Below, in pieces: positions 7,570 through 14,336 of a stretch of 14,336 nt of DNA (its first letter is position 1; every line of letters starts with the position of its first letter). The notes beneath the pieces are model-generated. The model had not been told where the DNA came from and did no database searches. It worked only from the letters and a program-made list of their open reading frames with translations. The stretch is from Clostridia bacterium (lineage in GTDB: Bacteria > Bacillota > Clostridia > Lachnospirales > CAG-274), in assembly GCA_030536675.1 (NCBI GenBank), contig JAUNPM010000017.1, positions 1 through 14,336 on the forward strand, in the 5' to 3' direction. The translations under genes were made by a program, and so were the position numbers.

Positions 7570-8262
7570 TTATCTTATTCTGAATCTGTATCCCGCACCC
7601 CATACTGTTTCAATATATTTAGGATTTGCGGAATCGTCTTCGATTTTTTCCCTTAATCTGTTAATATGTACGGCTACCGTTGCCGTATCTCCCAAAGCCT
7701 CCAGTCCCCATATTTTTTCATAAAGCGTTTCCTTGCTTATTACGGTATCTGCATTTGTTACAAGAAACAGCAGAAGCTCATACTCCTTGTTCTTTAAAAA
7801 CACTTCTTTATTTCTTACATAGACCCTTCTGGACTTTGTATTTATTTTAATGGCTCCTATTACGGTTTCACCTTCAATTTGCTTTTTGTTTCCCTTTATT
7901 CTGTTGTAGGCGGCAATATTTGCCTGTACTCTTGCCGCAAGCTCTCCGGGAGAAAACGGCTTTACAATGTAGTCATCGGCACCCAGTCCCAGACCTCTTA
8001 TTTTGTCAATGTCCTCTTTTCTTGCCGTAACCATAAGTATAGGTATATCAAGCTTTTCCCTCAGCTTTCTGCATATTGTAAATCCGTCCATATTAGGCAG
8101 CATAAGATCCAGGAGTATAAGGCTGTATCCGCCCTCAAGACCTTTGTTAAGCCCCTTTACTCCGTCACTTTCTATATCTGCTTTAAATCCGCTTATTTCA
8201 ATATAATCTCTTTCAATTTCGGCTATTGATCTGTCATCTTCAATTATCAGAACTTTTTCCAC
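7570..8262 (-). CDS. OmpR/PhoB-family response regulator
   Basis: This DNA-binding response regulator of about 230 residues has an N-terminal receiver domain: acidic pair EDD near residues 8-10, phospho-acceptor D52 in LLLDLMLPNMDG, T79 in MVTARK, and K101 in YIVKPFSPGEL. A C-terminal winged-helix domain carries NKEYELLLFLVTNADTVISKETLYEKIWG and VAVHINRLREKIEDD, ending in the family-typical IETVWGAGYRFRIR. A GTG at 8271 gives three more residues but directly abuts AAAGAGG; the GTG at 8262 is better spaced and starts VEKVLIIEDD as the family does. The gene overlaps the end of the kinase gene by about 23 nt, indicating translational coupling. Targets are unknown; the downstream lipid-glycosylation genes are candidates by proximity only. 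Confidence 0.92.
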   Translation of the reverse strand: MEKVLIIEDDRSIAEIERDYIEISGFKADIESDGVKGLNKGLEGGYSLILLDLMLPNMDGFTICRKLREKLDIPILMVTARKEDIDKIRGLGLGADDYIVKPFSPGELAARVQANIAAYNRIKGNKKQIEGETVIGAIKINTKSRRVYVRNKEVFLKNKEYELLLFLVTNADTVISKETLYEKIWGLEALGDTATVAVHINRLREKIEDDSANPKYIETVWGAGYRFRIR

Positions 8263-9708
8263 TTTCCACACCCTCTTTCGGAAACTCCATAACCACTCTT
8301 AAGCCCTTAGGCTTTATATTCTCTGCATATATATTTCCACCGAAATGCTCCAGTATTTTAGCTGTAATAGCAAGTCCCAAGCCGCTTCCCTTGTTGGGAT
8401 TATTTCTTGAAGGATCACTTCTGTAAAACACATTAAACAGCTTTTCAAGAGCCGCTTCGGGAACCCCTGGACCGTCGTCATCAATTATTATTCTTACATA
8501 TTTTTCAGTATTTTCATAACCGATATTTATATTTACAACGTCCTTGTCCTTGTACTTAAGACTGTTTTCAAGTATGTTTGTGACCGCATTTCTAAACTGC
8601 ACGGGATCGGCATAAATTTCAACAATTTCATCATTTTGTTTTATATTTATGTTTACATTGCTTTCCGAATACTTTGTATCATCAGCTATATTGCAAATTT
8701 CATTTTTGACATTTATTGTTTCGGGGTAAAAAGGATAATCACCCAGATCCAGCTTTGAAAACAAAAACAGCTTATCGGTTATTCGGTCAATATCATCTGC
8801 CTTTTCCTTAATTGTTTTCATATATTTCATTCTCAATTGAGGAGTAGCCGCCACTCCGTCAATAAGCCCTTCAATATATGCCTTAATTGAAGTAAGAGGT
8901 GTTCTCAAATCGTGAGATATCCTGCTATAAGCTCCTTTCTGTTTTCCTCCTGCTTTTGCTTATAATCCAAAGATTCCTTAAGCCTTTTAGTCATATCGTT
9001 AAATGCCTCACAGACAGGTTTAAACTCATCCTTTTCATTATAATCTATATGAATTTCGAGATTCCCACCTTTTATGTTATTTACCCCTTCAGTTAAAATA
9101 TCAATTGGCCTTTTTATCTTTTTAAATACAAATTTAGTTAAAAACCCGTTTGTCACAAACACAGAAACAACTACAAGCACTATAATACCAAGAACTATGC
9201 TTTTTGCCACACCCTCATAATTGTTGCTTCCTTTGTATTCACTGTTGCTGTACACACATATAAGATACTCTTTATTTTCAATGTTTGTTCTTTTGCAGTA
9301 AACGGAATTTCCGTCATATGAAATACTTCCCTCCGTTTCCACATCTCTCAGATTTTCTGCAAAAGCACTGTTTTCACCCTTGTTCACAACACCTAAGGAA
9401 TATATAAGCTCTCCCTTATCCGTATATACTTCAAGCCTTTTATTGCTTTCCGTCAAATATTTTTCAAGAGAAGCATATGTTTTCGTTTGTTTGGGGTCGG
9501 CCTTATTTCCCGCTTTTATGATTTTTTCCGCCCCTCTTATTTCACCGCTGTAAATATATGAGATTTCTTCCGATATTTCATTTACACTGGGCTGGTAAAA
9601 CAAATGCCATAAAATAAGTATTGCGCACAGTGAAACAATAACACTTACAAAAGCAGGAATAACGATCATAAGAATATTTGATATAAAAAGCCTTTTCTTT
9701 ACCGTCAT
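8240..9708 (-). pseudogene. Sensor histidine kinase, frameshifted at the H-box
   Basis: The upstream part (ATG at 9708, GGGGAGG five bases before it) has a membrane helix at about residues 9-34, an extracytoplasmic sensor region at 35-168, a second helix at 169-192, HAMP to about 245 and the start of the dimerisation helix, RKELIAG. It then stops after YLTI (TGA at about 8905-8907). The other frame carries ISHDLRTPLTSIKAYIEGL (phospho-acceptor His codon at 8912-8914), the N-box NILENSLKY, DDDGPGV and GSGLGLAI, ending at 8240. Adding one base near 8919-8923 (GGATATC to GGAATATC) joins A-G-I-S-H-D-L-R-T-P and gives 489 continuous residues. No slippery heptamer is seen, so this is a real deletion or a sequence error. 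As written, the kinase is inactive. It is the cognate partner of the overlapping response regulator. Confidence 0.85.
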
Positions 9709-9747
9709 ATTGACCTCCCCTTATAAACATATCAAGCATTTTTATTT

Positions 9748-9753
9748 ATTATA
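9748..9753 (-). promoter_or_regulatory. Candidate -10 box for the kinase operon
   Basis: A perfect TATAAT on the minus strand lies about 40 nt upstream of the kinase ATG at 9708. No good -35 is present at 16-18 bp (TGGATT at 9771-9776 is the nearest). It is therefore only a possible promoter, perhaps one that needs an activator. Confidence 0.35.
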
Positions 9754-9839
9754 CAACTTTAAAAATAAAAAATCCACAAACTATATTTAAACAATGTTAA
9801 AATATTTATAAACTGACCTTTTCCGCCAAAATTATTTTA

Positions 9840-9868
9840 TTGCAATTTATTATATTTAGGCTTATACT
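9840..9868 (+). promoter_or_regulatory. Plus-strand promoter now facing into the insertion sequence
   Basis: TTGCAA (9840-9845) and TATACT (9863-9868) are 17 bp apart on the plus strand; the start point would be near 9875. No plus-strand gene follows before the insertion sequence begins at about 9898. If the element were absent, the next plus-strand gene would be the small ORF at 11460, so this may be its original promoter. Apart from this, the -10 at 9748 and the element's left end, the 9709-10030 gap shows nothing else recognisable. Confidence 0.4.
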
Positions 9869-9979
9869 GTAATTAACAAACTTTATATCTAGAGTTGAGG
9901 GAAATGGAATAAAAAATTCATATCAACCCAAACAAAAATTAAATTTAAGCATTAGAAAAAATATTTGGGCACAACAAAT

Positions 9980-10004
9980 AAGCATAAAGCAAAGATTTAT
10001 GCTT
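9980..10004 (-). terminator. Stem-loop downstream of the transposase
   Basis: A 9-bp stem, AAGCATAAA with TTTATGCTT, and a 7-nt loop sit about 26 nt past the transposase stop codon inside the element. On the minus strand the tail is ATTTGTTGT rather than a clean T run, so it is at best a weak terminator or an mRNA 3'-end stabiliser. Confidence 0.45.
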
Positions 10005-10030
10005 GAGTGTACAAATATGAGAGGAAGTGT

Positions 10031-11299
10031 TTAAGCCAGTCTTTTTACAGATACAAGTTTTCTGTAAGATTGTTTTGTTGTAGTGACAGCAGCTATTGCA
10101 ACAGCCAAAAGAGCTATGTGAGCAATGGTATTCAGGTTAGAAACAGCTTTTATATTTCTAACCCACATACGTTCCTGACCAGTATTTTTAAATCTTGAGT
10201 TATAGCGTTCACATTCAGTGCGCAGAGAATAAATTTTTTTAAAGGCTTTACTTTTTCTATCTTTTGAAAGTCTTAAATCATCAGGAATTATTTGGTATTT
10301 CGTGCAGCCACGATTCTTTTTACCGTTATTCCAGTTTTTGTGATTGCAGGGACAAGAGCCGTTTTTAGACCTTTTAAAAGGACAACAGAATTTTTGCCTT
10401 GTCCTTCCATTTTCGATAAATTTACCATCTCTGTGCATAGCAAGTCCTGCATCACAGATTGGATTGCCAACAGGAAGGCATTTAGAGTTTTTTGAGTTTC
10501 TTTTATTGATAGGAATAAAGCATTCACCGTTGTAAAGATTGTAAATGGTGTGATATATATTTCTTACATCATAAGCTTTATCGGCGATAAAATAACATTC
10601 ATCAATGGACAATACTTCATTTGTTTTTGACAATATATCAAGAGTAACTGTACTGTCGGCAATATTGGCAGGAGTTGTCATTTCATATATAGGCAAGCCT
10701 GTGATACAGTCAACAACTACATGATTCTTATAACCCCAGTAAAATTGAAATTTTTTCTCATTAGCGTTGTTAGAAGCAGTATGGATACCCAAACGGCAGT
10801 CCTTGTCTGCATTAGGCTGGTTAGAGGGATTAAATTTATCTGTTTTAAAAGCTTTTGGATTGTTTTGAGAAGTATTTGCAACAACAGGTGTGGAATCCAG
10901 ACCGATGAAGGAAGTATCAATTATGCCTTTTTCAGCAAGGATATGTACCTGTTCAGACATAATGGTTTTAAAAATTTCATTATCAAATTCATTGATGAAA
11001 TCAATAAAAACCGTATAAGAGGGCAACTTTTTCATAATATTAAAACCACAGTAATATGCCAGTAAAAGATTATTATTAAGAAAATCAACAAGTTGTGTAA
11101 CCTTTGAGAAGCCTTCAATTTTCATAAGAATAAAGGCACAAATCAAGGCATGTTTTGAAAAACCTTTACGACCTCTTGAAGGATATTCCTGAATTGACGA
11201 AAGGTCTAGATTTATAAAAAGCGAATCATAAAAAGCAGCCTGTGGCTGAGATGTAAAAAGTGAAATGTCCTTAAGAATTTCTTGACGATAGATAACAAT
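10031..11299 (-). CDS. Transposase, DDE type with YREK motif, probable AUU start
   Basis: The enzyme cuts and rejoins the ends of its insertion sequence. The catalytic triad is visible: first D in FIGLDSTPVV, second D in YFIADKAYD, and E within YSLRTECERYNSRFK, which fits Y-x2-R-x3-E-x6-K. A cysteine-rich insert (CCPFKRSKNGSCPCNHK) lies between the second D and E. A start at 11146 (TTG) would give 371 residues but discards a clearly coding N-terminus: the frame stays open upstream and encodes QEILKDISLFTSQPQAAFYD and SRGRKGFSKHALICAF. That extension has no ATG, GTG or TTG; AAAAAGGAG at 11303-11311 is followed by CTG, ATT, GTT. ATT at 11299 gives 422 residues. AUU starts are known in other insertion sequences (IS911 orfB). 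The reading frame is otherwise intact, so the element may be active. Confidence 0.8.
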   Translation of the reverse strand: MVIYRQEILKDISLFTSQPQAAFYDSLFINLDLSSIQEYPSRGRKGFSKHALICAFILMKIEGFSKVTQLVDFLNNNLLLAYYCGFNIMKKLPSYTVFIDFINEFDNEIFKTIMSEQVHILAEKGIIDTSFIGLDSTPVVANTSQNNPKAFKTDKFNPSNQPNADKDCRLGIHTASNNANEKKFQFYWGYKNHVVVDCITGLPIYEMTTPANIADSTVTLDILSKTNEVLSIDECYFIADKAYDVRNIYHTIYNLYNGECFIPINKRNSKNSKCLPVGNPICDAGLAMHRDGKFIENGRTRQKFCCPFKRSKNGSCPCNHKNWNNGKKNRGCTKYQIIPDDLRLSKDRKSKAFKKIYSLRTECERYNSRFKNTGQERMWVRNIKAVSNLNTIAHIALLAVAIAAVTTTKQSYRKLVSVKRLA

Positions 11300-11356
11300 C
11301 AGCTCCTTTTTGTTTGTTTTTGTCTACTATTATTATAACATAATGAGCTGATTGTT
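11294..11356 (-). promoter_or_regulatory. Transposase promoter enclosed by an RBS-sequestering inverted repeat
   Basis: AACAATCAGCTC (11294-11305) and GAGCTGATTGTT (11345-11356) form a perfect 12-bp inverted repeat. On the minus strand the distal arm holds GGAG plus the putative AUU start. The loop holds an extended -10, TGT-TATAAT (-10 at 11332-11337), with TAGAAA 17 bp upstream as a four-of-six -35 just outside the repeat. A transcript starting in the loop (about 11325) lacks the upstream arm and leaves the ribosome binding site free. A read-through transcript contains both arms and hides it. This logic is known from IS10, IS50 and IS200; its presence here is inferred. Confidence 0.65.
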
Positions 11357-11459
11357 TCTATAAATTTGTAGTGATAAAGGAGTTAGCCATGCTCCTGTAA
11401 TGGGCTTAAATTCAATGGTTTTTGAATTTCCCTATTTTATAAATTTTATATTTTAATTT

Positions 11460-11750
11460 GTGGTTAAAAAAATCACAATACACGACTCTCTTGATAAGCT
11501 GCTCAATATGGCATTAAAGGATCCCGTATTAAAAGAAAAGCTCATTAACACTGAAAGCGCCAAAGAACCAATGGAAGAATTTTGCCGCATAGCAGGTGAA
11601 TACGGCTGTCCCATAAATATGGGAGATCTCCTTTCTCTTAACGAAACTCTCTGGAGCAATCTTTTAAAAAGCACAAACGGCGGCGCAACATTTCCAATAG
11701 ACGAATGGGCAGACGCTTATGAACAGTTTATATATTCACTTAAATTTTAA
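11460..11750 (+). CDS. Small Nif11-like protein of unknown role, 5' end altered by the IS
   Basis: This 96-residue acidic protein contains SLDKLLNMALKDPVLKEKL, EEFCRIAGEYGCPINMGDLLSL and LLKSTNGGATFP. The order (helix with DP.L.EKL, then A.E.G.PI....L, then an NGG) recalls Nif11-like small proteins, some of which are peptide precursors. There is no modification enzyme or exporter nearby and about 23 residues follow the GG, so a precursor role is doubtful. The GTG start at 11460 has no ribosome binding site and an in-frame TAA stands two codons upstream. The insertion sequence ends only about 27 bp before the start and probably removed the native promoter and leader. A TATATT at 11447-11452 would allow only a leaderless transcript. 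A strong terminator follows. Product and expression are uncertain. Confidence 0.6.
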   Translation: MVKKITIHDSLDKLLNMALKDPVLKEKLINTESAKEPMEEFCRIAGEYGCPINMGDLLSLNETLWSNLLKSTNGGATFPIDEWADAYEQFIYSLKF

Positions 11751-11755
11751 CAACT

Positions 11756-11791
11756 TGACAAGGCTGTCAAAAGGATAGCCTTGTCATTTTT
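11756..11791 (+). terminator. Terminator of the small Nif11-like gene
   Basis: TGACAAGGCT (11756-11765) pairs perfectly with AGCCTTGTCA (11777-11786) across an 11-nt loop and is followed by TTTTT (11787-11791). It starts five bases after the stop codon. The minus-strand reading lacks a T run, so it is mainly a plus-strand terminator, though the hairpin also lies just past the convergent deaminase gene. Confidence 0.85.
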
Positions 11792-11798
11792 CTCTGTA

Positions 11799-13067
11799 TT
11801 ACATCTTCTTTAACTCTTCAACAATAGTATTGCACTTTTCATATACTTCATTTTCATCAACACCAATATTGAATTTTCCTCTTTCATACAATATTCTGCC
11901 CCTCACCATTGTAAGAGCAACATTTTCTTTGCTTCCGCTGTATACTATATTTTTCAAAATATTATTTTCAGGCTGCATATTTGGCTTTTTTAAATCTATC
12001 ATTATTATATCGGCATTTTTGCCCTCCTTAAGACAGTCACTGTCAATACCCATAGCCAAGGCTCCGTTTACACAAGCCATTTCAATTACCCTTTCTGCAG
12101 GCATAGCAGCTGCGTCGCCTCTTGATACCTTTTGAAGAGCCGAAACAAGATACATTTCCCTAAACATATCAAGCGCATTGTTGCTTGCAGATCCGTCTGT
12201 GCCTATTGCAGCCTTAACACCCTTTTCAATTAATTTTGTAACAGGCGCAATGCCGCTTGCCAGCTTACAATTTGAAGCAGGATTTGTAACCGCATAAATA
12301 TTTTTCTCCTTCATTATTTCAATATCCCTTTCACTTAAATAATTACAGTGAAAAAGACAGCCTCCGTAATTTAAAAGTCCTATGCTTTCAAAAAGCTCAA
12401 CGGGACTTTTACCGTATCTTTTTATGCAGTCGTTTAAGTGGTTTAATTTCTCACAGCAATGTGCCGACACGGGCGCCGTTAAACAGTTTTTAAATTCCGC
12501 AAATTCTTAAAGTATTTTAATATACGTAGTATACTCTGCGTGAAATCCAAGCATATGACTTATGCCGTTTCCGCATTTGTTGTACTTTATATGCTCCTCT
12601 TCAAGCTCTTTGGGATTTGAAACAAAGTTATTTACGGCACCGCATATTACGCTTCTGTAGCCTGTTTCCTTTACTGCCCTGTATATTGCTTCAGGCAAAA
12701 AATACATATCAAAGGCAGATGTTATACCGCTTGTTAAATACTCCATTATTGCAAGCTTTGTAAACCAAACTCCATAATCATCATTCAGCTTAGACTCCAT
12801 TGGAAATACAGCCTCATTAAGCCATCTGTCAAGAGGCAGGTCTTCCGCATAGGAGCGCAAAAAGGTCATTGGAGAATGTGCGTGGGCATTTTTAAAACCG
12901 GGCATAATAACATTTCCGCCGCAGTCTATTTCCCTTTCAAAATCCCCCTTTTTATGTTCACCAATATATTCTATTTTCTCTCCCTTTGTCCATAGTTCCA
13001 ACCCCTCTTTTACTTGTACATCTCCGTCAAAATCAATAATTTTACAGTTATAAAATCTTATCATCAC
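11799..13067 (-). pseudogene. MTA/SAH-deaminase-type amidohydrolase interrupted by an in-frame TAA
   Basis: The family removes the amino group from 5-methylthioadenosine, S-adenosylhomocysteine or adenosine. The first 186 codons hold the metal-binding H62 and H64 in NAHAHSP and end at FHAEYTTYIKIL. A TAA at 12507-12509 follows, and then the same frame continues without any shift: EFAEFKNCLTAP, SAHCCEK (H203), GGCLFHC (H240), NPASNCKLASGIAP, GTDGSASNN (D291), ending at 11799. Counting through the stop gives about 422 residues, normal for the family, with all ligands kept. The lesion is therefore one nonsense codon (AAA to TAA would explain it), recent or a sequence error. The start overlaps the phosphorylase stop: GTG at 13067, or ATG at 13064. 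PNP next door would cleave the inosine-type product, so the two fit one salvage route. Confidence 0.85.
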
Positions 13068-13882
13068 TTCACCGCTTTTACAACCTCTCTAATAAGTTTT
13101 TTAAACACGGGAGCCACCCTGTCCGCAGTTTCACGTACCTCCTCGTGACTTAAAGGTACCTCCGTTACTCCGCTTGCCATATTTGATATGCAGGAGATGC
13201 CGCACACCTTAAATCCACAGTGCCTTGCCACAACAGCTTCACAGCAGGTGCTCATTCCCACAGCGTCAGCCCCCATTGTCCTTAACATTCTTATTTCTGC
13301 AGGAGATTCGTAGCTTGGTCCCGTAAGCTGGACATAAACACCCTCTCTTATTTCAATTCCGTTTTTTTCTGCCGCTTTTCTTACCTTCCTGCACATTTCC
13401 GCATCATATATATTTGACATATCAGGAAATCTTGTTCCAAACTCATCAATATTTTTACCTATAAGAGGGTTTCTCACAAAGCAGGAAATATGATCCGTAA
13501 TAAGCATTAGATCACCGCACTTAAAATCCCCGTTTATTCCTCCCGCCGCATTTGTCAATATAAGTTTTTCAGCCCCCATAAGCCTCATAAGCCTTATTGG
13601 CATTGTTACCTGCTCCATTGTATAGCCTTCGTAAAAATGCACTCTGCCCTGCATAATAACAACAGCCGTGTTCTCTAAATATCCAAAAACAAATCTTCCC
13701 CTGTGTCCCTGAACGGTTGAAACGGGAAAGCCCGGTATTTCACCGTAATCCACAACAGCCCTTACATCTGTTTCATCTGCAAGAGCACCCAGCCCCGACC
13801 CTAATATAATGGCAGCTTCAGGCACAAAGTCCGTTTTACTTCTTATTATGTCAAGCATATTTTTATAATCACTGTATTCCAT
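13064..13882 (-). CDS. Purine nucleoside phosphorylase, trimeric (PNP-I) type
   Basis: This 272-residue cytosolic enzyme splits purine nucleosides, typically inosine and guanosine, with phosphate to give base and ribose-1-phosphate. Family signatures are the phosphate loop GSGLG (28-32), GHRGRF (59-64), QGRVHFYEGY (78-87), TNAAGG (110-115), LTGPSYESPAEIRML (186-200, E196 corresponding to the purine-contacting Glu), GADAVGMSTCCEAVVARHCG (204-223), and N234 in ISNMASG as the base-recognising Asn. An Asn/Glu pair indicates 6-oxopurine preference. The ATG at 13882 is preceded by GGAGG at five bases' spacing. It lies 17 nt after the HD-domain gene and overlaps the deaminase gene by about four bases, so the three are an operon. 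With the deaminase it could turn adenosine-type by-products of methylation into hypoxanthine. The symbol punA would fit but is not certain. Confidence 0.93.
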   Translation of the reverse strand: MEYSDYKNMLDIIRSKTDFVPEAAIILGSGLGALADETDVRAVVDYGEIPGFPVSTVQGHRGRFVFGYLENTAVVIMQGRVHFYEGYTMEQVTMPIRLMRLMGAEKLILTNAAGGINGDFKCGDLMLITDHISCFVRNPLIGKNIDEFGTRFPDMSNIYDAEMCRKVRKAAEKNGIEIREGVYVQLTGPSYESPAEIRMLRTMGADAVGMSTCCEAVVARHCGFKVCGISCISNMASGVTEVPLSHEEVRETADRVAPVFKKLIREVVKAVK

Positions 13883-13899
13883 ATATACCTCCGTTAATA

Positions 13900-14336
13900 T
13901 TACTGTAAAAACATTTTCTCTATATATCTTTTTCCCGTTTCTGTCTTAAATATTTTATTCATTACATTTTTTGCAGCCGACGGACTTTCGTTTTCCTCGT
14001 ACAAATTTACAATAAAGTCAGCTTCCACAAGTATTTGATAGTCCAAGCCGTCTATTTTATTATATGTGTGGTGATGTCCCACAAGATATGACACTCTTTT
14101 TATAATGTCCTCACTTATGCCCAGCTTACTTAAAAGCTTTTCAGCCTCTGCAGGTCCTTCCATTTCCTGATAATTTCCCGCAGCACTGTTATATTTTTCT
14201 TCACTTAATTTTATGCCTATGTCGTGAACAACAGCTGCGATCTCAAGTATATTCTGAGTTTTTCCGTCAATTCCCTCCTCTTCTCCTATAGCCTTTGCAA
14301 AAGCATATACTTTCATAAAATGGTTGATTCTTCTGG
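13900..14336 (-). CDS. HD-domain metal-dependent phosphohydrolase, 5' end outside the window
   Basis: This partial gene encodes a small HD-superfamily hydrolase. An internal ATG at 14316 gives 138 residues, but the frame stays open to the window edge and the upstream codons read RRINHF, where the His matches the first metal ligand of HD domains. The true start is therefore upstream of the window. Other ligands are VVHDIG (HD codons about 31-32 after the ATG), GHHHT (81-84) and D100 in LVEADFIVN. HD proteins hydrolyse phosphate esters of nucleotides; here the substrate is unknown. Being the first visible gene before PNP and the deaminase, it may act in nucleotide turnover; this is inferred from position only. 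Confidence 0.85.
   Translation of the reverse strand, partial: RRINHFMKVYAFAKAIGEEEGIDGKTQNILEIAAVVHDIGIKLSEEKYNSAAGNYQEMEGPAEAEKLLSKLGISEDIIKRVSYLVGHHHTYNKIDGLDYQILVEADFIVNLYEENESPSAAKNVMNKIFKTETGKRYIEKMFLQ

Larger units (their letters stand above)
9898..11433 (-). mobile_element. Insertion sequence with a DDE/YREK transposase (IS4/IS1182-like group)
   Basis: An element of about 1.5 kb carries one transposase gene on the minus strand. Short matching ends, AGGGAAAT at 9898-9905 and ATTTCCCT at 11426-11433, form an 8-bp terminal inverted repeat with weaker similarity continuing inward. No clear target duplication is visible in the flanks. A stem-loop (AAGCATAAA 9980-9988 with TTTATGCTT 9996-10004) lies after the transposase, and a second inverted repeat lies over its promoter. 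The exact boundaries are inferred from these repeats and could be off by some bases. Confidence 0.7.

Noticed and set aside
7879..8426. Plus-strand ORFs opposite the response regulator and kinase
   Set aside because: They are antisense to well-conserved domains, with low-complexity translations and no initiation signals.
8905..8935. Programmed -1 frameshifting in the kinase gene
   Set aside because: No X-XXY-YYZ slippery heptamer or obvious downstream stimulatory structure is present at the junction, and histidine kinases are not known to use it. A simple deletion is the better explanation.
10288..11065. Plus- and minus-strand ORFs overlapping the transposase
   Set aside because: They lie in other frames of an intact transposase gene, have no ribosome binding sites and encode no recognisable motifs.
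9898..11433. Target-site duplication flanking the insertion sequence
   Set aside because: The bases outside the two AGGGAAAT ends (...GTTG and ATTT...) do not match at any plausible length, so none is claimed.
11460..11750. Nif11-like ORF as part of a ribosomal-peptide (RiPP) cluster
   Set aside because: No modification enzyme, protease or ABC exporter is present on either side, and the sequence after the NGG is not a typical core peptide.
12507..12509. Stop codon recoded as selenocysteine or pyrrolysine in the deaminase
   Set aside because: The codon is TAA, whereas those recodings use TGA and TAG, and the position is not catalytic in the family.

Overview
The window looks like chromosomal DNA of a low-GC, AT-rich Firmicute, most likely an anaerobic member of the Clostridia. 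The evidence is strong AAGGAGG-type ribosome binding sites, TTGACA/TATAAT-like promoters, U-run hairpin terminators, and protein families typical of that class. No rRNA, tRNA or CRISPR array is visible, and the genus cannot be fixed from this sequence.

Layout. Positions 1-2275 hold a plus-strand metal-efflux unit. A strong promoter is overlapped and followed by two matching operator palindromes of CsoR/RcnR type. It drives a P1B-type metal ATPase that has no N-terminal metal-binding domain, and a 55-residue two-helix membrane protein translationally overlapped with the ATPase. A perfect 17-bp hairpin closes the unit and is shared with the convergent genes. Positions 2274-5477 (minus) carry a large multi-membrane protein of GT-C appearance followed by a DPM1-like family 2 glycosyltransferase, probably an envelope glycan or polyprenyl-sugar pair. 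Positions 5622-7405 (minus) carry a TVP38/VTT-type membrane protein and a family 4 glycosyltransferase resembling the pneumococcal glycolipid synthase CpoA. Positions 7516-9708 (minus) encode an OmpR-type response regulator and its histidine kinase. The kinase reading frame is broken by one missing base exactly at the phospho-acceptor H-box.

Positions 9898-11433 are an insertion sequence with a DDE transposase carrying the YREK signature. Its leader can fold so that the ribosome binding site is hidden only in transcripts entering from outside, and the apparent start codon is AUU. The element sits between a plausible plus-strand promoter and a 96-residue Nif11-like ORF that now lacks a ribosome binding site. 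Positions 11799-14336 (minus) form a purine salvage/methyl-cycle operon: an HD-domain protein (cut by the window edge), a trimeric-type purine nucleoside phosphorylase, and an MTA/SAH-deaminase-type amidohydrolase interrupted by an in-frame TAA.

No wholly new system is evident. The items most worth a second look are the twin operators with the overlapping small membrane protein, the self-insulating leader of the insertion sequence, and three nearby gene disruptions (kinase frameshift, deaminase nonsense codon, IS-separated small ORF). The disruptions suggest either local gene decay or base-level assembly errors.
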